DNA of 48,090 nt, taken from contig JAOPWV010000116.1 in NCBI GenBank assembly GCA_025965475.1, positions 1-48,090 of the forward strand, read 5' to 3'. Positions 41,440 to 48,090 of this stretch are shown here, piece after piece. The stretch comes from Frankiales bacterium. Its GTDB lineage: Bacteria; Actinomycetota; Actinomycetes; Mycobacteriales; SCTD01. The notes under the pieces are model-generated. The model did no database searches. It was not told the origin of the DNA and saw only the letters and a list, made by a program, of their open reading frames with translations. Within the stretch, counting starts at the first letter, position 1; each line of letters begins with the position of its first letter. The translations under genes and the position numbers were made by a program.

Positions 41440-43557
41440 TTAGAACACCTTCCGCAGGATCTGCACCGAACGTGCCTCCACCTCGTACGGCTCGCCGGTC
41501 TTGACCGTCTGCGCATCCACGTCGGGCAGCAGTGGGGCGGCCGTATTGATGGTGACCTCCCAGCGCTCCCCGGCCCCGAGGTCCGGCAGCGTGAAGGCGA
41601 TGGCCTCGTGGTGACCGTTGAAGAGCAGGAAGAACGAGTCGTCGGTGACCCGCTCCCCGCGGGCGTCCGGCTCGCGGATGCCCTCCCCGTTGAGGAACAC
41701 CGCCACCGACTTGGCGAACCCGGACTCCCAGTCCTCCCCGGACATCGGTTCACCTTCCGGCGTGAACCAGCCGATGTCGTGGATGCTCGCCGCGCCGTCC
41801 ACCGGACGGCCGCGGAAGAACCGGCGCCGGCGGAAGACCGGATGCTCCGCCCGGAGTTTCGTGAGTCGGGCGGTGAAGTCGGTCAGGACCTCGTAGTCCT
41901 TGGCCCGGTCCCAGTCGATCCAGGCGAGTTCGTTGTCCTGCGCGTACACGTTGTTGTTGCCCTGCTGGGTGCGGCCCAGCTCGTCTCCGTGCAACAGCAT
42001 CGGCACGCCCTGCGACACGAACAGGGTCGTCAGGAAGTTGCGCTTCTGCTGTTCACGCAGCGCGATGATCTCGAGGTCGTCGGTCTCGCCCTCGACGCCC
42101 GAGTTCCAGGAACGGTTGTGGCTCTCGCCGTCGTTGCCGCCCTCGCCGTTGGCGTCGTTGTGCTTCTCGTTGTACGACACGAGATCGTGCAGCGTGAAGC
42201 CGTCGTGGGCGGTCACGAAGTTGATGGAGGCGACCGGGCGGCGGCCGTCCTGCTCGTACAGGTCGCTGGAGCCGGTCAGTCGCGAGGCGAACTCGGCCAG
42301 TGCCGCCCCCTCGCCACGCCAGTAGTCCCGCACCGTGTCGCGGTACTTGCCGTTCCACTCCGTCCACAGCGGCGGGAACTGGCCGACGTTGTAGCCGCCC
42401 TCGCCGATGTCCCACGGCTCGGCGATGAGCTTGACCTGCGAGACGACCGGGTCCTGCTGCACCAGGTCGAAGAACGCCGACAGCCGGTCCACCTCGTGGA
42501 ACTGGCGGGCCAGCGACGAGGCGAGGTCGAAGCGGAACCCGTCGACGTGCATCTCCATGACCCAGTAGCGCAGCGAGTCCATGATGAGTTGCAGGACGTG
42601 CGGGTGGCGCATGAGAAGCGTGTTGCCGGTACCGGTCGTGTCGTAGTAGTGCTCGCGGTCGCCGTCGACGAGCCGGTAGTACGACGCGTTGTCGATGCCG
42701 CGCAACGACAGCGTCGGACCGAGCTGATTCCCCTCGGCCGTGTGGTTGTAGACCACGTCGAGGATGACCTCGAGTCCGGCCTCGTGCAGGGCCTTGACCA
42801 TGGCCTTGAACTCCTGCACCTGCTGTCCGAGCTGGCCGGCCGACGCGTAGCCGTTGTGCGGCGCGAAGAAGCCGATCGTGTTGTAGCCCCAGTAGTTGCG
42901 CTGGTCGCGCTCGGCGAGGTGGCTGTCGTGCACGAACTGGTGCACCGGCATCAGCTCGATCGCCGTGACACCGATCTTCTTGTAGTGCTCGATCATCACC
43001 GGGTGCGCGAGGGCGGCGTAGGTGCCGCGGATCTCCTCCGGGATGCCCGGGTGCGTCTGGGTGAGGCCCTTGACGTGCGCCTCGTAGATCACCGTCTCGT
43101 TGTACGGCCGGCGCGGGGGCCGGTCGTTGTCCCAGTCGAAGAAGGGACTGATGACCACCGACTTGCTCATGTGCGGCGCCGAGTCCTCCTCGTTGAACGA
43201 GTCCTCGTCGCCCCAGGTGTACGAGAAACAGGCCTGCGCCCAGTCGATGTCGCCGTCGACGGCCTTGGCGTACGGGTCGAGCAGGAGCTTGGCCGGGTTG
43301 CAGCGGTGGCCGTTGGCCGGCTCGTACGGACCGTGCACGCGGTAGCCGTACCGCTGCCCGGGCCCGATGTTGGGCAGGTAGCCGTGCCAGACGAAGGCGT
43401 CCACCTCCGGCAGGTCCACGCGGGTCTCGACGCCCGCCTCGTCGAACAGGCAGAGTTCGACCCGCTCGGCCACCTCCGAGAAGAGCGCGAAGTTGGTGCC
43501 GGTCCCGTCATAGGTCGAACCCAGCGGGTAGGGAGTCCCGGGCCAGATCTTGCTCAC
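41440..43557 (-). CDS. glgX: glycogen debranching enzyme GlgX/TreX
   Basis: A 705-aa isoamylase-type GH13 protein with an N-terminal CBM48-like domain (YPLGSTYDGTGTNFALFSEVAERVELCLFD), then DVVYNHTAEG, VDGFRFDLASSLAR (nucleophile), IAEPWDIGEGGYNVGQFP (acid/base) and FVTAHDGFTLHDLVSYNEKHNDANGEGG in part. It trims alpha-1,6 branches from phosphorylase-treated glycogen, supplying linear maltodextrins to TreY. It is the first gene of the trehalose cluster. Confidence 0.95.
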   Translation of the reverse strand: MSKIWPGTPYPLGSTYDGTGTNFALFSEVAERVELCLFDEAGVETRVDLPEVDAFVWHGYLPNIGPGQRYGYRVHGPYEPANGHRCNPAKLLLDPYAKAVDGDIDWAQACFSYTWGDEDSFNEEDSAPHMSKSVVISPFFDWDNDRPPRRPYNETVIYEAHVKGLTQTHPGIPEEIRGTYAALAHPVMIEHYKKIGVTAIELMPVHQFVHDSHLAERDQRNYWGYNTIGFFAPHNGYASAGQLGQQVQEFKAMVKALHEAGLEVILDVVYNHTAEGNQLGPTLSLRGIDNASYYRLVDGDREHYYDTTGTGNTLLMRHPHVLQLIMDSLRYWVMEMHVDGFRFDLASSLARQFHEVDRLSAFFDLVQQDPVVSQVKLIAEPWDIGEGGYNVGQFPPLWTEWNGKYRDTVRDYWRGEGAALAEFASRLTGSSDLYEQDGRRPVASINFVTAHDGFTLHDLVSYNEKHNDANGEGGNDGESHNRSWNSGVEGETDDLEIIALREQQKRNFLTTLFVSQGVPMLLHGDELGRTQQGNNNVYAQDNELAWIDWDRAKDYEVLTDFTARLTKLRAEHPVFRRRRFFRGRPVDGAASIHDIGWFTPEGEPMSGEDWESGFAKSVAVFLNGEGIREPDARGERVTDDSFFLLFNGHHEAIAFTLPDLGAGERWEVTINTAAPLLPDVDAQTVKTGEPYEVEARSVQILRKVF

Positions 43558-43707
43558 GCGACGGTGGTCTCGTACGGGCGGCCGCCGGTCAGGGCGGGGC
43601 CGATGTCGCGGGTGTTCACGGGCACTCCAGGCTCGATGGGCGGGCTGGTGTCGTCCTACCAGGGTCTCGGTCGATCCATGCCTGGCGGTCGACCACCGGT
43701 TGCCAGG

Positions 43708-43899
43708 TCATTCACCCGGTGACCCGGTGGCCGGTTCCGTCGGCTGCGGCAGGCGGTGCTGGCAGTAGCACCATGTGCTCCCCGGGCAGTCCTCGTGCCG
43801 GCGCTCCCTGCAGGGTTCGCAGATCACCGTGCAGTCACCCGCAGCCCCGATCCTTCCGTTCGGCCCGGTCCGCCGATGCGAGACCGACCCGTACAGCAT
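43708..43899 (-). CDS. small Cys-rich zinc-finger-like protein, 63 aa
   Basis: The middle of this tiny protein holds a compact Cys/His cluster: CTVICEPCRERRHEDCPGSTWCYCQH (read as CxxxCxxC, then HxxC, then CxCxH). Such spacing strongly suggests one or two bound zinc ions and is hard to explain by chance in a non-coding frame. Flanks are low complexity. No partner is apparent; the next minus-strand protein upstream also carries Cys pairs. Family and role are unknown to me. Confidence 0.5.
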   Translation of the reverse strand: MLYGSVSHRRTGPNGRIGAAGDCTVICEPCRERRHEDCPGSTWCYCQHRLPQPTEPATGSPGE

Positions 43900-43975
43900 G
43901 ACCGAAGCCCCGAGGGGCCGGTGCGCCGCCCCGGGCCGGGGACAGGAACGGCTGCTGCCGCGAGTGCGTCCGGCC

Positions 43976-44362
43976 TCAGCCGGTGGCGCCGAAGACCTGC
44001 CAGTGGGCAGTCAGCTCGGCGAGGTGACGGCGGCGCTCCGAGGGGGCGGGCTCGGCGGAGTCGGAAGACGCGGCAGGAGCCACGGCAGGAGCGGACACGG
44101 CATCCGGCCGGCCACCACGCCTGGAAGGGGTCGCGCTGACCGCGACCGCGTCGCTCAGAGCGGCCAGGCCGGCCTGGCGGCTCACGCTGTGACCGTCACG
44201 TCGCCAACCGGTCTGCGCGCACGCGCTGCAGCGCCACAGTTCCACCTCGGCACTACCCGACAGGCTGATCACGTGCAGGGCGGCACCGCAGCACGGGGAG
44301 CTCCCGTCGCTCACCTTGTTGCCCACAGGCGCAGCTTGTCCGGCTTGCGCCGTCAAGACCAT
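43976..44362 (-). CDS. zinc-ribbon-like hypothetical protein, 128 aa
   Basis: The first half has a likely zinc ribbon: PCCGAALHVISLSGSAEVELWRC-SAC, i.e. CC followed 23-26 residues later by CxxC, with the strand pattern of ribbon folds, and a Trp-Arg pair after it. The second half is Ala/Ser/Pro-rich, then a short helix ending HLAELTAHWQVF. I chose ATG 44362; the frame is open upstream to 44482 but that extension lacks ribosome-binding and conserved-looking sequence. It diverges from the flavoprotein gene. Function unknown. Confidence 0.55.
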   Translation of the reverse strand: MVLTAQAGQAAPVGNKVSDGSSPCCGAALHVISLSGSAEVELWRCSACAQTGWRRDGHSVSRQAGLAALSDAVAVSATPSRRGGRPDAVSAPAVAPAASSDSAEPAPSERRRHLAELTAHWQVFGATG

Positions 44363-44637
44363 GGTCCGTTGGACCTGCATGCACTTTGCAGCCGGGTGTA
44401 CCGCATTGCGCCGAACGGAGCACAAAGCGGTCCGCGCAGGTGGGAGGTGCCCATTCCGGCACATTCCGCCGCGTGCGGCCAAGTGTGACGTGAATCTCCC
44501 GGGCTCTCAGGCGCGGAGCCCGTCGTGCGCGGGAAGGCTTTTTCTCAGCTTCCATGTGCGCGAATGAGCCGGGCCCTTCCGGGCACCAAGAACTCGAAGC
44601 CTGGACGTCAACGCTGCCGACAGACCCGGAGAAGTGT

Positions 44638-46164
44638 GTGAGCAACGCCCCCAGAAGCACCGTCGTGATCGGCGCCGGTCCGGCTGGACTGACCGCCGCG
44701 TACGAACTGACCAGGGCCGGCGAGGACGTCGCGGTGCTCGAGGCGTCGGATGTCGTCGGCGGAATCAGCCAGACGGTGGAGCGGGACGGCTGGCGGTTCG
44801 ACATCGGCGGCCACCGGTTCTTCACCAAGGTGCCCGAGGTCGAGGCGCTGTGGCACGAGATCCTGCCCGCCGAAGAGTTCCTGATGCGGCCGCGGATGAG
44901 CCGGATCTTCTACGACGGCAAGCTCTTCGACTACCCGCTCAAGGCCATGAACGCGCTGCGGGGACTCGGCCTGCTCGAGGCCGTCCGCTGCATGCTGAGC
45001 TACGCGTGGGTGAAGGTGCGCCCGCCCAAGGACCAGACGACCTTCGAGGGCTGGGTGGCCGCGCGCTTCGGCTGGCGTCTGTACCGCATTTTCTTCAAGA
45101 CCTACACCGAGAAGGTGTGGGGCATGCCGGCCACCTCGCTGCAGGCGGACTGGGCAGCCCAGCGGATCAAGAACATGTCCCTGATGACGGCGGTCGTGCG
45201 GGCGATCCTGCCGGGCGGCAACAAGAAGGACGTCGCCAGCCTCATCGAGGAGTTCCAGTACCCCAAGTTCGGCCCCGGCCTGATGTGGGAGCGGTGCAAG
45301 GAGAAGGTCGAGGCGGCAGGCGGCAAGGTCCGCATGCACACCTGGGTGAAGGCCGTGCACCACGAGAACGGCCGTGCGGTCGCGGTGACCGCCGCGAGCG
45401 AGGGCGGCGAGACGCGGTACGACGCGGCGCACGTGGTCTCCTCGATGCCGCTCTCCGAGCTGATCTTTGCCATGGACCCGCCGGTACCGGCCGAGGTCCG
45501 GGCCGCCGCCGAGGGCCTGCGGTATCGCGACTTCCTGACTGTTGCGCTCGTCGTACCGGAGGCGTTCAGCTTCCCGGACAACTGGATCTACATCCACAGC
45601 CCCGGCGTGAAGGTCGGCCGCATCCAGAACTTCGGCTCCTGGTCGCCGTACCTGGTCAAGGACGGACGTACCTGCCTGGGCCTGGAGTACTTCGTGAACG
45701 AGGGCGACGAGGTCTGGACCGCCAGCGACGACGAGCTCATCGCGATGGCCCAGGCCGAGATCGCCGAGCTCGGTCTGGTGCCGGCGGGGACGGCCGAGGC
45801 CGGCTACGTCGTCCGCATGCCGAAGGCGTACCCGGTGTACGACGCGGACTACAAGGGCTTCGTGGACACCATCCGCGGCTGGCTCGACGCCAACACCCCC
45901 AACGTGCATCCGGTCGGCCGCAACGGCATGCACAAGTACAACAACCAGGACCACAGCATGCTGACCGCGCAGCTCACCGTGAAGAACATCCTCGGTGCGC
46001 AGCCGGCCCACGACATCTGGCAGGTCAACGTCGAGGACGACTACCACGAGGAGCAGACCGGTAAGCAGTCCGGCGGGCGCCTGTCGTCCACCGATGCCTA
46101 TCCGCGCTCCGGTACCGGTCGGGAGGCGCCGCTGCACCCGCGTCGCGAGGAGTCCGTCGCCTGA
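44638..46164 (+). CDS. FAD-dependent oxidoreductase / UDP-galactopyranose-mutase-like
   Basis: A 508-aa flavoprotein of the amine-oxidase/UGM superfamily. The dinucleotide motif is STVVIGAGPAGLTAAYEL (residues about 6-23), with VLEASDVVGGISQT for the ribose and RFDIGGHRFFTK next to the flavin. Later, TYTEKVWGMP and NNQDHSMLTAQ resemble UGM-like proteins found beside glycosyltransferase genes. Substrate unknown; it may act on a sugar nucleotide or a carotenoid/porphyrin-like molecule. GTG 44638 has GGAGAAG just upstream. The last 30 residues look disordered. The MFS gene follows by 97 nt. Confidence 0.82.
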   Translation: MSNAPRSTVVIGAGPAGLTAAYELTRAGEDVAVLEASDVVGGISQTVERDGWRFDIGGHRFFTKVPEVEALWHEILPAEEFLMRPRMSRIFYDGKLFDYPLKAMNALRGLGLLEAVRCMLSYAWVKVRPPKDQTTFEGWVAARFGWRLYRIFFKTYTEKVWGMPATSLQADWAAQRIKNMSLMTAVVRAILPGGNKKDVASLIEEFQYPKFGPGLMWERCKEKVEAAGGKVRMHTWVKAVHHENGRAVAVTAASEGGETRYDAAHVVSSMPLSELIFAMDPPVPAEVRAAAEGLRYRDFLTVALVVPEAFSFPDNWIYIHSPGVKVGRIQNFGSWSPYLVKDGRTCLGLEYFVNEGDEVWTASDDELIAMAQAEIAELGLVPAGTAEAGYVVRMPKAYPVYDADYKGFVDTIRGWLDANTPNVHPVGRNGMHKYNNQDHSMLTAQLTVKNILGAQPAHDIWQVNVEDDYHEEQTGKQSGGRLSSTDAYPRSGTGREAPLHPRREESVA

Positions 46165-46261
46165 GCGCGCGCCGGCGGGAATGGAACTCCGGCTGACCGG
46201 TTGTCCGATCCAGGGCGCCTGTGCCGGGCGACCCGCTCGGACTGCCTGAGGAGACCCTTTC

Positions 46262-47788
46262 GTGACGACCGTGACCGACCCGGCGGCGATCAAGGGAGTC
46301 GGCTTCCGGTCGGAGCGGGGGCCGGTTCTCGCCGCCCTCATGCTCGCGGTGGGCCTGGTCGCCCTCGACAGCACGATCATCGCCACCGCGGTGCCGTCCG
46401 TCGTCAGCGATCTCGGCGGCTTCTCGCAGTTCCCGTGGCTGTTCTCGATCTACCTGTTGACGCAGGCGGTCACCGTGCCGCTGTACGGGCGGTTCGCCGA
46501 CCTGTTCGGCCGGCGGCCGGTGATGTTCTTCGGCATCGGCGCGTTCGTGCTCGGCTCGGTCCTGTGTGGGATCGCCTGGAGCATGCCGGCGCTCATCGCG
46601 TTCCGGGCGGTGCAGGGCATCGGGGCCGGCGCGGTACAGCCGATCGCGATGACCATGGTCGGCGACATGTACACGGTGGAGGAGCGGGCCCGCGTCCAGG
46701 GCTACATCGCGAGCGTCTGGGGCATCGCCTCGGTGATCGGGCCGACCCTGGGCGGCGTGTTCTCGCAGTACCTGTCCTGGCGCTGGATCTTCTTCGTCAA
46801 CATCCCGTTGGGCGCCCTCGCTGCCTGGATGCTTGCGCGGCATTTCCGCGAGCAGATCACCAAGCGGTCGCACAGCATCGACTACACCGGTGTGGCCCTG
46901 CTGACGGTGGGCTGCTCCCTGGTCATCTTCGGGTTGCTCGAGGGCGGCGTCTCCTGGGGCTGGTGGTCGACGCCGAGCCTGATCGTCTTCGCCGTCGGCC
47001 TGGTGTCGCTGATCGCGTTCGTGTTCGTCGAGCGCCGGGCCGCTGAGCCGATCCTTCCGTTGTGGGTCTTCGGCCGTCGTGTCCTGGTCGGCGGCAACCT
47101 CACCGCTCTTGCGGTGGGCGCGCTGCTGATCGGGCTGAGCTCCTACGTGCCGACGTACGTCCAGGGCGTCCTGGGCACCGGCGCCGTGGTGGCCGGGTTC
47201 GCGCTCGCCGCGCTCACGATGGGCTGGCCGCTGGCGGCGACGTTCGCCGGCCGGCTCTACATGCGGATCGGTTTCCGTGACACGGCGGTGATCGGGAGCG
47301 TCGTGATCGTGGTGGGCGTGGCGCTGTGCGTGCTGCTCACCGGGCGCTCGACGGTCTGGGAGGTCGCCGGCGCCTGCTTCGTCGTGGGTGTGGGGCTGGG
47401 GCTCGTCGCGAGCCCGACCCTGGTCGCCGTGCAGTCGGTCGTCGGCTGGGACCGCCGTGGTGTCGTGACCGGCAGCAACATGTTCTTCCGTTCCCTCGGC
47501 AGCGCGGTCGGTGTCGCCGTGCTGGGCGCGATCGCCAACGCCACGCTGTCCGACCGGTTCACCCACCCGCCCGCGGCGCTGGCCGGGCAGCTCCCACGCA
47601 ACGTCGACGCCACCAACCTGGTGCTCGGCGGCCACAGCCACGACGGCTCGGCGGTGGCCACCTACGTCCGATCTGCCCTGTTCGACGCCACGCACCACGT
47701 CTTCGTGGCTCTGGTCCTCGTCGCGGTGCTGATGGTCGCGGCGGTTCTCCTCATGCCGCGCCGCACGGAGCAGCTCAGGTTCGACTGA
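46262..47788 (+). CDS. MFS transporter, DHA2 (EmrB/QacA) family
   Basis: A 508-aa, 14-TM drug:H+ antiporter-type protein. TM1 carries the DHA2 motif LDSTIIATAVPSVVSDLGG; motif A is GRFADLFGRRPV between TM2 and TM3; GPTLGGVFSQYLSWRWIFFVNIPLG covers motif C and the following loop. It probably exports a toxic or secreted small molecule. GTG 46262 lies about 8 nt after GAGGAG. No TetR or MarR regulator is adjacent in the window. The preceding flavoprotein may be co-transcribed. Confidence 0.93.
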   Translation: MTTVTDPAAIKGVGFRSERGPVLAALMLAVGLVALDSTIIATAVPSVVSDLGGFSQFPWLFSIYLLTQAVTVPLYGRFADLFGRRPVMFFGIGAFVLGSVLCGIAWSMPALIAFRAVQGIGAGAVQPIAMTMVGDMYTVEERARVQGYIASVWGIASVIGPTLGGVFSQYLSWRWIFFVNIPLGALAAWMLARHFREQITKRSHSIDYTGVALLTVGCSLVIFGLLEGGVSWGWWSTPSLIVFAVGLVSLIAFVFVERRAAEPILPLWVFGRRVLVGGNLTALAVGALLIGLSSYVPTYVQGVLGTGAVVAGFALAALTMGWPLAATFAGRLYMRIGFRDTAVIGSVVIVVGVALCVLLTGRSTVWEVAGACFVVGVGLGLVASPTLVAVQSVVGWDRRGVVTGSNMFFRSLGSAVGVAVLGAIANATLSDRFTHPPAALAGQLPRNVDATNLVLGGHSHDGSAVATYVRSALFDATHHVFVALVLVAVLMVAAVLLMPRRTEQLRFD

Positions 47789-47809
47789 CCGCCGGTGGCC
47801 TACGGTCGT

Positions 47810-47832
47810 CCGGGGCTCCAGCGGCGCCCCGG
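47810..47832 (+). terminator. hairpin after the MFS gene
   Basis: Arms CCGGGGC and GCCCCGG with a 9-nt loop, 21 nt after the stop codon and 28 nt before the next start. Confidence 0.45.
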
Positions 47833-47860
47833 TGCTGCCGATCGACGTGAGGTGAACCTG

Positions 47861-48090
47861 ATGCGCTGCCCCGCCGGACATCCGCCGGGTCCGCAGGACT
47901 TCTGCCCGCTCTGCGGACGCCGGATGCTGCCCGAGGACCCCGGCCCGGCACAGCCGTGGTCCGCGACGCCGCCTCCGGGTAGTGCCGCCGAGGCGGCCAA
48001 CCGGCTGATCAGCGAGCTGTCGGCCGGCGGCGGACTGCCCGTGCCGCCGGCCGCCGACGCCGGCCCCGAGCTGACGGACCCGCCGCCACC
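47861..48090 (+). CDS. zinc-ribbon protein, N-terminal fragment cut by window edge
   Basis: The first 76 residues are visible. An N-terminal zinc ribbon (CPAGHPPGPQDFCPLCGRRM, i.e. Cys-x3-His then CxxC) is followed by a Pro/Ala-rich linker. GTGAGGTGA lies upstream of the ATG. Actinobacterial proteins with this start often continue into FHA or regulatory domains, but nothing beyond the linker can be seen here. Confidence 0.65.
   Translation, partial: MRCPAGHPPGPQDFCPLCGRRMLPEDPGPAQPWSATPPPGSAAEAANRLISELSAGGGLPVPPAADAGPELTDPPP

Overview
The window is high-GC DNA with actinobacterial codon use, frequent GTG starts and long antisense open frames. The gene families also point to a free-living, probably motile high-GC actinobacterium: an AglEFG/MsiK-type sugar transporter, a DUF4032 protein, an AFG1/ZapE-type ATPase, TreY-TreZ-GlgX and an orphan chemoreceptor. 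I cannot name the genus. I saw no tRNA, rRNA, CRISPR array, insertion sequence, integrase or phage gene, so this looks like a chromosomal core/accessory mix dominated by carbohydrate uptake and storage-sugar metabolism.

Layout. 1-2.5 kb: DUF1653 protein, phosphotransferase, AFG1/ZapE-like ATPase. 2.5-3.8 kb: two tandem small secreted low-complexity proteins, one His/Asp/Trp-rich and one built of Asn-Asp-Trp-Asn-Lys repeats. They share a signal peptide and a roughly 130-nt 5' leader but have unrelated mature parts, and each is followed by a terminator-like hairpin. 3.8-10.4 kb (minus strand): a sugar or polyol cluster with a lipoprotein binding protein, two permeases, a zinc alcohol dehydrogenase, a TIM-barrel isomerase/epimerase and a ROK regulator; paired palindromes lie upstream. 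11-12.7 kb: orphan methyl-accepting chemotaxis protein. 12.7-15.3 kb: DUF4032 protein and GH1 beta-glucosidase. 15.4-22.9 kb: alpha-glucoside module with an MsiK-like ATPase diverging from aglE-aglF-aglG-type genes, a LacI regulator and a convergent GH13 alpha-glucosidase.

23-30.3 kb: a carboxymuconolactone-decarboxylase-like protein, an AbrB-family membrane protein, and an SsuA/SsuC/SsuB-like ABC transporter. The transporter's ATPase gene carries an in-frame amber codon although its reading frame continues intact to the permease. A CitA/CitB-type two-component system diverges from this operon across an AT-richer region holding a palindrome and a tandem 9-bp repeat. 30.4-37.1 kb: an RbsB-RbsA-RbsC-like sugar transporter diverging from a PfkB-family sugar kinase and phosphoglucomutase. 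37.2-43.6 kb: glgX-treY-treZ, the glycogen-to-trehalose route. 43.7-48.1 kb: two small Cys-rich proteins, a UDP-galactopyranose-mutase-like flavoprotein, a 14-TM MFS transporter and the start of a zinc-ribbon protein cut by the window edge.

Read together, the genes import alpha- and beta-glucosides and monosaccharides, hydrolyse and phosphorylate them, connect them to glycogen through phosphoglucomutase, and turn glycogen into trehalose. No complete new defence or biosynthetic system is evident. The best candidates for something undescribed are the paired secreted proteins with their conserved leader and the amber-interrupted transporter ATPase.
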